A stretch of 30,817 bases of DNA from an uncultured Coriobacteriaceae bacterium (GTDB lineage Bacteria > Actinomycetota > Coriobacteriia > Coriobacteriales > Atopobiaceae). The translations under genes were made by a program, and so were the position numbers. Location of the stretch: assembly GCA_900549525.1 (NCBI GenBank), contig UWSJ01000009.1, positions 1 to 30,817 of the forward strand, given 5' to 3'. Shown here one piece after another: positions 24,863-30,817 of the stretch; positions within the stretch are counted from its first letter, which is position 1, and each line of letters opens with the position of its first letter. A model generated the notes under the pieces. That model was given only the letters and a program-made list of their open reading frames with translations, was not told the origin of the DNA and made no database searches.

Positions 24863-26335
24863 ATGAGCGACGAGACCACCAACCCCACAAGCTCCGACGG
24901 ATCGCAGGCCGCAACCCGCAAGCCCCTCTGGGGCGGACGTTTCTCGGCGGCGCCCTCCGGCGAGCTCGAACGCTTCGGGGCGTCGCTTCCCTTCGACAAG
25001 CGCATGTGGAAGCAGGACATCCGCGGCTCCAAGGCGCACGCCGCGATGCTCGCCCACCAGGGCGTCATCTCCGCCGAGGACGCAAAGGCCATTCGTGCCG
25101 GGCTCGACCAGATCGCCGGCGAGATTGCGCGTGGCGAGTTTACCTTCGACGTGGACCGTGACGAGGACATCCACATGGCCATCGAGCGCGTCCTCACCGA
25201 GCGCATCGGGCCTGCGGGCGGGCGGCTCCACACTGGTCGCTCGCGCAACGACCAGACGGCCGTCGACACGCACATGATCGCACGTGACCTCGCCGATGAG
25301 ATCCTCGTGGCCATCGCCAAGATGGAGGGCGTGCTGCTCGAGCGTGCGGAGGGCGAGTTTGGCCTGGTGATGCCGGGCTACACCCACATGCAGCCGGCCC
25401 AGCCCGTGCTGCTCTCGCACCACCTGCTCGCCTACTTCTGGATGCTCACTCGCGACTTCACGCGCGTGAAGGCCGCTCGCGACGCCGCCAACCGCTGCCC
25501 GCTCGGGGCGGCGGCGCTCGCCGGCACTACCTACCCGCTCGACCGCCAGATGACGAGCGCTGCGCTCGGCTTCGACGCGCCCATCCCCAACTCGATGGAC
25601 GCCGTGTCCGACCGCGACTACGCCCTCGACCTCATCTACGCTTGCGCGGTCTGCCAGACGCACCTCTCGCGCCTGTGCGAGGAGCTGGTCTACTGGAGCA
25701 GCGCCGAGTTTGGCTTCGTGGAGATGGACGACGCGCACTCGACGGGCTCCTCGATCATGCCGCAGAAGAAGAACCCGGACTTCGCCGAGCTCGTGCGTGG
25801 CAAGACCGGGCGCGTGGTGGGCGACCTCACGGGCCTGCTCGTGACGGTGAAGGGCACCCCGCTCACCTATGACAAGGACTTCCAGGAGGACAAGGAGCCC
25901 GTCTTCGACGCGGCCGACACGCTCCTGGGCTCGCTCATGGCCTGCACGGGCATGCTTGTCACCTGCACCTTCAAGGAGAACCGCCTGCGCGAGGCCTCGC
26001 ACGAGGGCTACATGGCCGCGACCGACTTGGCCGACTACCTGGTGGGCAAGGGCCTGCCGTTCCGCTCTGCGCACGAGGTGGTGGGCCGCATCGTGGGCGA
26101 CTGCGTGCGCGAGGGCGTGACGCTGCAGCAGCTCACGACCGACGAGCTGCGCAGCTACTCGCCGCTCTTCGACGACGGCGCGCACGAGGCGCTCGACATC
26201 GACAACATCGTCCGCCGCCGTACCACCTACGGCGGTACCGGCCACGACGCGGTAAAGGTGCAGCTGGGCGAGGCCCGCGCGCGCTTCGAGGCCGATGAGA
26301 AGCTGGCCGGCGAGCTGGCGGCGGACGCGTCATAG
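24863..26335 (+). CDS. argH: Argininosuccinate lyase
   Basis: 490 residues from the ATG at 24863, with AGGGAG 6 bases upstream. It splits argininosuccinate into arginine and fumarate, the last step of the pathway. Family landmarks are all present: LWGGRFSAAPSGE at the N-terminus, TGRSRNDQ (about 124-131), GYTHMQPAQPVLLSHHLLA (172-190) and the fumarase-superfamily signature GSSIMPQKKNP (295-305) with its catalytic serine. It is separated from argG by about 1.8 kb holding a MITE-like element and a divergent endonuclease-like gene, so it needs its own promoter; the only candidate is a weak CATAAA at 24797-24802. Confidence 0.97.
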   Translation: MSDETTNPTSSDGSQAATRKPLWGGRFSAAPSGELERFGASLPFDKRMWKQDIRGSKAHAAMLAHQGVISAEDAKAIRAGLDQIAGEIARGEFTFDVDRDEDIHMAIERVLTERIGPAGGRLHTGRSRNDQTAVDTHMIARDLADEILVAIAKMEGVLLERAEGEFGLVMPGYTHMQPAQPVLLSHHLLAYFWMLTRDFTRVKAARDAANRCPLGAAALAGTTYPLDRQMTSAALGFDAPIPNSMDAVSDRDYALDLIYACAVCQTHLSRLCEELVYWSSAEFGFVEMDDAHSTGSSIMPQKKNPDFAELVRGKTGRVVGDLTGLLVTVKGTPLTYDKDFQEDKEPVFDAADTLLGSLMACTGMLVTCTFKENRLREASHEGYMAATDLADYLVGKGLPFRSAHEVVGRIVGDCVREGVTLQQLTTDELRSYSPLFDDGAHEALDIDNIVRRRTTYGGTGHDAVKVQLGEARARFEADEKLAGELAADAS

Positions 26336-26437
26336 CTGACCCTGGGCCGCCGCGCGCCGCAGCCGCTGGCGTGTTGTAGCCGTTTCCGTACTGCCGCGAG
26401 CCGCGGGTGCGGGCGCCCTCGAGAACAAGGAGCCATC

Positions 26438-27064
26438 ATGCATACGCTCGTCGTGTACTGCCATCCGTGGGAGGGCAGCTTCAACCACGCCGTTCTCGAG
26501 GCCGTGGTCAGGCGCCTCGAGCGCTCTGGCGAGGGCTATGACGTCATCGACCTCTATGCCGACGGCTTCGAGCCGGCGCTCTCGACGGCCGAGCTTTCGC
26601 GCTACAACGAGGGCGTGGCGCTCGACCCGCTTGTGGGTCGCTACCAGCAGTTCGTTGCCGCCGCTGACCGCCTCGAGATAGTCTGCCCCATCTGGTGGAA
26701 CGACATCCCCGCCATGCTACGTGGCTTCATCGACAAGGTGATGCTCGTCGGGTTCTCGTGGCGGGCTACGGGCAAGGGCCTGCTCGGCACGCTGACGGGC
26801 ATCCGCACGTGTGATCTCTGGACGACCTCGGCAGAACCCACCGAACACCTTGAGCTCGCCCTGCGCTCCTCGTTCATCGAGGGCACGCTGGCGCAGCTCG
26901 GCATCGGTGCCCTGCCGGACGCGACCTCCGCGGCACCGGAGGCTTCCGCGGCACCGGAAGTCCCTACGGCCGCGCCCACGCGTCGCTGGCACAACTTCGG
27001 GCTCATCGACGCCTCCACGCCCGAGTCACGCGGAGCGTGGCTCCGCGAGGTCGAAGGCCTGTAA
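26438..27064 (+). CDS. Flavodoxin-fold NAD(P)H-dependent oxidoreductase (Flavodoxin_2 / quinone reductase type)
   Basis: 208 residues; AAGGAG stands 5 bases before the ATG. The first strand and phosphate loop TLVVYCHPWEGSFNHAVLEA, the middle PIWWNDIPAMLRGFIDKVML and later GKGLLGTLTGIR are typical of MdaB/NQO1-type FMN or FAD quinone reductases that make two-electron reductions and spare the cell from semiquinones. A low-complexity insert near 165-185 (ATSAAPEASAAPEVPTAAP) breaks the usual C-terminal region; it comes from a near-perfect 18-base tandem repeat in the DNA. Its convergent neighbour is a glutathione peroxidase, so the pair may serve in oxidative-stress defence. Confidence 0.85.
   Translation: MHTLVVYCHPWEGSFNHAVLEAVVRRLERSGEGYDVIDLYADGFEPALSTAELSRYNEGVALDPLVGRYQQFVAAADRLEIVCPIWWNDIPAMLRGFIDKVMLVGFSWRATGKGLLGTLTGIRTCDLWTTSAEPTEHLELALRSSFIEGTLAQLGIGALPDATSAAPEASAAPEVPTAAPTRRWHNFGLIDASTPESRGAWLREVEGL
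26927..26958 (+). repeat. Tandem 18-base repeat inside the quinone reductase gene
   Basis: TCCGCGGCACCGGA occurs at 26927-26940 and again at 26945-26958, a period of 18 bases that encodes a repeated six-residue SAAPEA-like unit. It is in frame, so copy-number change would lengthen or shorten a disordered loop without breaking the protein. Confidence 0.8.
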
Positions 27065-27070
27065 AATGGG

Positions 27071-27093
27071 GGTCGGGGCTTTGGACCCCGACC
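27071..27093 (-). terminator. Terminator-like hairpin between convergent genes
   Basis: GGTCGGGG (27071-27078) pairs with CCCCGACC (27086-27093), with a 7-base loop. On the minus strand CCCATTTTAC follows, a short T-run suited to ending the glutathione peroxidase transcript. The plus side has no T-tract. Confidence 0.6.
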
Positions 27094-27105
27094 ACCCTGG
27101 CGTTC

Positions 27106-27657
27106 CTAGAGCAGCTTCTCCACGGCGGGCTTCACGACGGTCTCGACGTCGGCGGTGGGCTCGAAGCGCGCCACGACGTTGCCCTCGCGGTCGATGAGGA
27201 ACTTGGTGAAGTTCCACTTGATGTCGGCCTTCTGCTCCCAGTCGGGGTCGGCCTTGCCGAGGATGTCGACGAGAATCGGCGTGATCTTGTGTGCCGGGTC
27301 AAAGCCGGCGAAGCCCTTCTGTCCCTTGAGCCAGGTGTAGAGCGGGGCCTCGCCCTCGCCGTTGACCTCGAGCTTGCCAAACTGCGGGAACGTTACGCCG
27401 AAGCGGCCGGTGCAGAACTGGTGGATCTCGTCGGCGGTGCCGGGCGCCTGCTGACCAAACTGGTTGCAGGGGAAGTCGAGAATCTCGAGGCCCTTGTCGC
27501 GCTCCTCGGTGTAGAGCTTCTGCAGGTCGGCGTAGGTGGGGGTGAAGCCGCACTCGGTGGCGGTGTTGACGACGAGGACGACCTTGCCCTTGTAGTCGGC
27601 AAGGCTCACCTCCTTGCCCTCGCGGTCCTTCACGGTGAAGTCATAGAGCGTGCTCAT
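27106..27657 (-). CDS. gpx: Glutathione peroxidase (cysteine type, probably thioredoxin-dependent)
   Basis: 183 residues from the ATG at 27657, preceded by AGGAGG. The peroxidatic residue is a normal cysteine, C36 in NTATECGFTPTY, not selenocysteine. The signature LDFPCNQFGQQAPGT (60-74) supplies the Gln of the catalytic site, and KWNFTKFLID the Trp/Asn. C82 in HQFCTGRFGVTFPQF is where thioredoxin-type enzymes carry the resolving cysteine, so thioredoxin is a likelier reductant than glutathione. It removes hydrogen peroxide and organic hydroperoxides in the cytoplasm, useful for an anaerobe exposed to air. It has its own divergent promoter region with the GH5 gene. Confidence 0.93.
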   Translation of the reverse strand: MSTLYDFTVKDREGKEVSLADYKGKVVLVVNTATECGFTPTYADLQKLYTEERDKGLEILDFPCNQFGQQAPGTADEIHQFCTGRFGVTFPQFGKLEVNGEGEAPLYTWLKGQKGFAGFDPAHKITPILVDILGKADPDWEQKADIKWNFTKFLIDREGNVVARFEPTADVETVVKPAVEKLL

Positions 27658-27846
27658 GCGTGCCTCCTGATGGATGATTGCGTGTCGTGCGCCTTTCAAG
27701 GCAGTTGTGGTTATACCCAGGCGAACGCGACGCGTGCCTACGTGGGTGGTCTCGGCGTGCATGCGTGCTCGCTCGGGTGGATATACTTCTGAAAGCTACG
27801 GACAGCGCGCCGTGCCATCGGCCATGCGCTCGGGGGAGGAGCCCAG
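27658..27846. promoter_or_regulatory. Divergent promoter region between gpx and the GH5 gene
   Basis: On the plus strand TATACT (27782-27787) is a likely -10 for the GH5 gene, without a clear -35. On the minus strand TATAAC (about 27715-27710) is a candidate for gpx. No other features are seen. Confidence 0.35.
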
Positions 27847-28923
27847 ATGTTTGGAGCCAAGCGGGACACTGCGGTGAAGGAGGGGCTTGCGGCCCCGAAG
27901 CTGCACGGTGTCAACCTCTCGGGCTGGCTTGTGCTCGAGCCGTGGGTCACCCCCTCGCTCTTCGCGGGGACGGGCGCCTTCGACGAGGCCTCGCTTGCGT
28001 CGGCCATGAGCGAGGCGCGCTACGCGAAGCTGCTGCGGAACCATCGTGACGAGTTCGTGACCGAGAAGGACTTCGCGGGCATCGCCTCGCGCGGCTTCGA
28101 CGCCGTGCGCCTGCAGGTGCCGTGGTACGTGTTCGGCGAGTCCGGTCCGCTGCCCGGGCCCTCCGTCGGCTGCCTCAGCTACGTTGACCGCGCCTTCGAC
28201 TGGGCCGAGGCCGCGGGCGTGAGCATCCTGCTCGACGTGGCGCTGGCTCCCGGCACCGACCCGGGCGAGCCCAGCTCCTTCTTCGGGGACGTTGACACGT
28301 TCCGCCATGCCATGCTTGACGTGGCCGGGGCCCTCAGCTCGCGCTACGCCACCCGCCAGAACTTCCTCGGCATCGAGCCGATTGACGAGGTGCGTTGTCG
28401 GACGCGCAACGGGCTCTCCGTCACTGAGGGCGTGCCGCCCCACCTTCTGCGCAACTTCTACCGCGATTGCTACGAGGTGGTGAGGTCCGCCGCCGGCACC
28501 GACCCCGTCATCGTCTTCCATGACGGCGGAATCGCGGGCTCCTGGCGCGGCTTCATGTCGCCCGACCGCTACGAGAACGTCTGGCTCGACTGCCATGTCT
28601 ACCACTATGCGGAGTCGATGAACGCCGCCGGCCCCACGGGCGTGCGCCGTCTGGTCGACGACACTGCCTCCTACCTCGCCAAGGCGAGAAAGAGCGGGCT
28701 CGAGGTGATGGTGGGCGAGTGGTCCGCCGCCCTGCCCATCGCCGACGCCGGCATGACGCCCGAGGGCCGCATCGCGCTCGAGCGCGTTTACACGGCCGGG
28801 CAGCTCTCGGCGTTCGCCGGTACGGCGGGCTGGTTCTTCCAGGCGTGGAAGACAGAAGGCCGGCTCTCCAGCTGGGACGCCCGCGTTGCACTCTCCAGCT
28901 TCGAGCGCGGGATGTTCGATTGA
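27847..28923 (+). CDS. Glycoside hydrolase family 5, exo-beta-1,3-glucanase-like
   Basis: 358 residues; GGAGGAG precedes the ATG. The opening HGVNLSGWLVLEPWVTPSLF is diagnostic of the GH5 exo-1,3-glucanase type, followed by GFDAVRLQVPWYVF and the barrel strands to the nucleophile E291 in VMVGEWSAAL and the late SAFAGTAGWFFQAWK. The acid/base motif reads GIEPIDEV (175-182): E181 is kept, but the usual Asn before it is Asp and the usual Pro after it is Val, so specificity or rate may differ. No signal peptide is seen, so it should act in the cytoplasm on imported beta-glucosides or oligosaccharides. rsmI follows at once. Confidence 0.85.
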   Translation: MFGAKRDTAVKEGLAAPKLHGVNLSGWLVLEPWVTPSLFAGTGAFDEASLASAMSEARYAKLLRNHRDEFVTEKDFAGIASRGFDAVRLQVPWYVFGESGPLPGPSVGCLSYVDRAFDWAEAAGVSILLDVALAPGTDPGEPSSFFGDVDTFRHAMLDVAGALSSRYATRQNFLGIEPIDEVRCRTRNGLSVTEGVPPHLLRNFYRDCYEVVRSAAGTDPVIVFHDGGIAGSWRGFMSPDRYENVWLDCHVYHYAESMNAAGPTGVRRLVDDTASYLAKARKSGLEVMVGEWSAALPIADAGMTPEGRIALERVYTAGQLSAFAGTAGWFFQAWKTEGRLSSWDARVALSSFERGMFD

Positions 28924-28976
28924 CGGCGCACGGGGGCCTTTCCGAGGCCGTCGGCGCCGGTTCCGGGACTGCTGCG

Positions 28977-29843
28977 GTGGGTGTCTCGGCGGCAGTCGGC
29001 GTGCTTTCGCTGGTGGGCACGCCCATCGGTAACCTTTCCGACGCCTCGCCGCGCGTGCTGGACACGCTTCGGGCGGCCGATGTGCTGCTCTGCGAGGACA
29101 CGCGCGTCACGTCCAAGCTGCTGGCCCGCTTCGAGATTCGCGTTCCGCTCGAGCGCTGCGACGAGAACGTGATTGCCTCCCGTGTCGAGTCGGTGCTCGA
29201 CCGTGTGGCCGCGGGCCAGCGCGTGGCCTTCGTGTCCGACGCGGGCATGCCGGGCGTGTCCGACCCCGGCCAGCGTCTAGTTGACGCCGCGCTCGACGAG
29301 GGCCTCCGGGTGGAGGTCATTCCCGGCCCCAGCGCCGTGACCTGCGCGCTCGTGGCGTCCGGTCTGTCCATGGACCACTTCTTCTTCGAGGGCTTCCTGC
29401 CGAGGAAGGCGGGCGAGCGGGCCCGTCGGCTCGAGGCCCTGCGGACGGTCCCCGGTGCGCTCGTCTTTTACGAGTCCCCGCACCGCGTCGCGGCCACGCT
29501 TGACTCCATCGCCGAGGCGTACCCTGCCCGTCGCGTCGCCCTCGTGCGCGAGCTCACGAAGCTGCACGAGGAGTGCGTGCGCGACGTGGCCTCGGAGCTC
29601 GCTCGGCGCGTGCGTGAGCGCGGCGAGCTGCGCGGCGAGTGCGTCGTGGTCGTGGAGGGGCCGGCAGAGGGGGAGCTCGCCGTCGCGTCCGCCGCCGCTT
29701 CCGGCTTCGCGTCGCCCGAGGACGCGGTTCGCAAGGGGCTGGCGTCCGGCGAGCCGAAGAGCGCGCTTGCCAAGCGCGTCGCGAAGGCCTTTGGCATGCC
29801 CCGCTCGGAAGCATATGACCTCGTGGTGAGCCTCGCCCGCTAG
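28977..29843 (+). CDS. rsmI: 16S rRNA (cytidine1402-2'-O)-methyltransferase RsmI
   Basis: About 288 residues from GTG 28977. RsmI methylates the 2'-O of C1402 in the ribosomal P site with S-adenosylmethionine. Signature blocks: LVGTPIGNLSD, LLCEDTRVTSKLL, VAFVSDAGMPGVSDPG, IPGPSAVTCALVASG and the later FYESPHRV and ELTKLHEE. The start is open: a TTG at 28920 overlaps the GH5 stop (TTGA) and would suit coupled translation, GTG 29001 is a shorter option, and none has a strong ribosome binding site. I favour 28977 because it puts the usual ten or so residues before LVGTPIGN. The domain pairing with metG downstream is common in bacteria. Confidence 0.92.
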   Translation: MGVSAAVGVLSLVGTPIGNLSDASPRVLDTLRAADVLLCEDTRVTSKLLARFEIRVPLERCDENVIASRVESVLDRVAAGQRVAFVSDAGMPGVSDPGQRLVDAALDEGLRVEVIPGPSAVTCALVASGLSMDHFFFEGFLPRKAGERARRLEALRTVPGALVFYESPHRVAATLDSIAEAYPARRVALVRELTKLHEECVRDVASELARRVRERGELRGECVVVVEGPAEGELAVASAAASGFASPEDAVRKGLASGEPKSALAKRVAKAFGMPRSEAYDLVVSLAR

Positions 29844-29970
29844 CCTGTCGCCTCACGCATGCCCGTCACTCGGGCTACAATACCTCCGGCTCATTCGCCT
29901 GCGGTGACGCCGCGTACCTCCGCCTGCGGGTGGTGGGCGTGGGCCCCGCACGTCCCAAGAAGAGGTACCC
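29844..29970 (+). promoter_or_regulatory. rsmI-metG intergenic region with possible promoter
   Basis: TACAAT (29876-29881) is a good -10 but TCACGC at the right distance upstream (29853-29858) is a poor -35. GCCCG/CGGGC (29861-29875) forms a 5-bp hairpin directly before it. No T-box or riboswitch fold was recognised. Confidence 0.35.
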
Positions 29971-30817
29971 ATGGCAGACAAGCCCTCGTACTACATCACC
30001 ACGCCCATTTATTACGTCAACGCCGCCCCGCACCTCGGCACCGCCTACTCCACGATCCTCGCGGACGTTCAGGCGCGTTTTCGCCGCTCCATGGGCTATG
30101 ACGTCAAGTTCCTGACCGGCCTTGACGAGCACGGAGAGAAGGTGGCCCAGTCCGCCGCCGCGCATGACATGACGCCGCAGGCCTGGTGCGACTCGCTCGT
30201 TCCCGCCTTCAAGGACCTCTGGGCCGAGCTTGAGATTTCCAACGACGACTTCATCCGCACCACCCAGGAGCGCCAGACTCGTGCCGTCCAGCATCTCTGG
30301 GAGGTCCTCAAGGAGCGCGGCTACATCTACAAGGGCAGCTACGACGGTTGGTATTGCGTGCCCGAGGAGACCTACTTCACCGAGACGCAGGTGCGCCACG
30401 CAGACGAGGAGCGCCACACCGAGGGCCAGCACCTGTGCCCCGACTGCGGGCGTCCCCTCGAGCGCGTGCAGGAGGAGAGCTGGTTCTTCAAGCTCTCGGA
30501 GTTCACCGAGCCTCTGCTCAAGCTCTACCGTGAGCACCCGGAGTTCGTCGAGCCTGAGATTAGGCGCAACGAGGTCATCTCCTTCGTAGAGGGCGGTCTC
30601 AAGGACCTCTCCATCTCGCGCACGAGCTTTGACTGGGGCATTCCCCTGCCCTTCGACGAGAAGCACATTACCTATGTCTGGTTTGACGCACTGATCAACT
30701 ACCTCACGGCGGTGGGCTACGGCCAGCCGGGCGACGAGGCCGCCGTCGAGTTCGAGAAGCGCTGGCCCGCCCAGGTGCACATCGTGGGCAAGGACATCAT
30801 CCGCTTCCACTGCGTCA
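29971..30817 (+). CDS. metG: Methionyl-tRNA synthetase, 5' part (cut by window end)
   Basis: 282 codons are visible from ATG 29971, with GAGG 6 bases upstream; the gene continues past the window. It charges tRNA-Met with methionine using ATP. ITTPIYYVNAAPHLGTAYST contains the class I HIGH-like motif (HLGT, 21-24); FLTGLDEHGEKVAQSA, the connective-domain cysteines in HLCPDCGRPLERVQE and the Trp-rich ITYVWFDALINYLTAVG follow the normal order. Only one Cys pair is visible in the zinc-knuckle region (CPDC), suggesting the one-knuckle form. The KMSKS loop lies beyond the window. Confidence 0.97.
   Translation, partial: MADKPSYYITTPIYYVNAAPHLGTAYSTILADVQARFRRSMGYDVKFLTGLDEHGEKVAQSAAAHDMTPQAWCDSLVPAFKDLWAELEISNDDFIRTTQERQTRAVQHLWEVLKERGYIYKGSYDGWYCVPEETYFTETQVRHADEERHTEGQHLCPDCGRPLERVQEESWFFKLSEFTEPLLKLYREHPEFVEPEIRRNEVISFVEGGLKDLSISRTSFDWGIPLPFDEKHITYVWFDALINYLTAVGYGQPGDEAAVEFEKRWPAQVHIVGKDIIRFHCV

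Noticed and set aside
26917..26960. Short repeats as a CRISPR array
   Set aside because: Only two 14-base units, 18 bases apart and in frame within a gene; no spacers and no cas genes.

Overview
This is a GC-rich stretch of chromosome from a Gram-positive anaerobe. Three things suggest class Coriobacteriia, Olsenella/Collinsella/Atopobium-like: the strong C/G bias at third codon positions, the LicB/LicC/LicA choline module next to teichoic-acid polymerase-like genes, and the Tat-exported GH25 lysozyme carrying CWB2 wall-binding repeats. That placement is inference from gene content and base composition; no marker gene was compared.

Region 1 (1-7127, all minus strand) is a surface-polymer operon read right to left. 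It holds a winged-helix/LicC/LicA fusion (CTP:phosphocholine cytidylyltransferase plus choline kinase), a LicB-like choline permease, a YidC insertase fused to a CDP-glycerol glycerophosphotransferase (TagF-like), and two tandem paralogous membrane-bound alkaline-phosphatase-superfamily enzymes, the second cut by the window edge. Together they look like uptake and activation of choline plus synthesis or decoration of a phosphate-containing (teichoic-acid-like) polymer. No LicD phosphocholine transferase is visible in the window.

Region 2 (about 7150-11003) is a decaying accessory zone. It contains a eutH remnant, an intact Phd/RelE-type toxin-antitoxin pair, a DUF4869 gene overlapping by 4 bases a P-loop ATPase gene whose frame is broken twice by single bases, and a 5'-truncated polytopic membrane protein gene.

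Region 3 (11228-21044) is a cell-surface glycan region: a GT-C-like membrane protein, a 1006-residue triple glycosyltransferase (GT2 + DUF4422 + GT8), a convergent GT2 + GT4 fusion separated from it by a strong bidirectional terminator, and a Tat-signal GH25 muramidase with CWB2 repeats.

Region 4 (21045-26335) is arginine biosynthesis: argR, argG with a textbook terminator, and argH. Between argG and argH sit a 264-base element with 27-base imperfect terminal inverted repeats (MITE-like) and a divergent gene for a DUF559/Vsr-like endonuclease-fold protein.

Region 5 (26438-30817) is mostly housekeeping: a flavodoxin-fold quinone reductase, a cysteine glutathione peroxidase convergent to it, a GH5 exo-glucanase-like enzyme, rsmI, and the 5' part of metG. 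I saw no rRNA or tRNA genes, CRISPR arrays or intact transposase genes.
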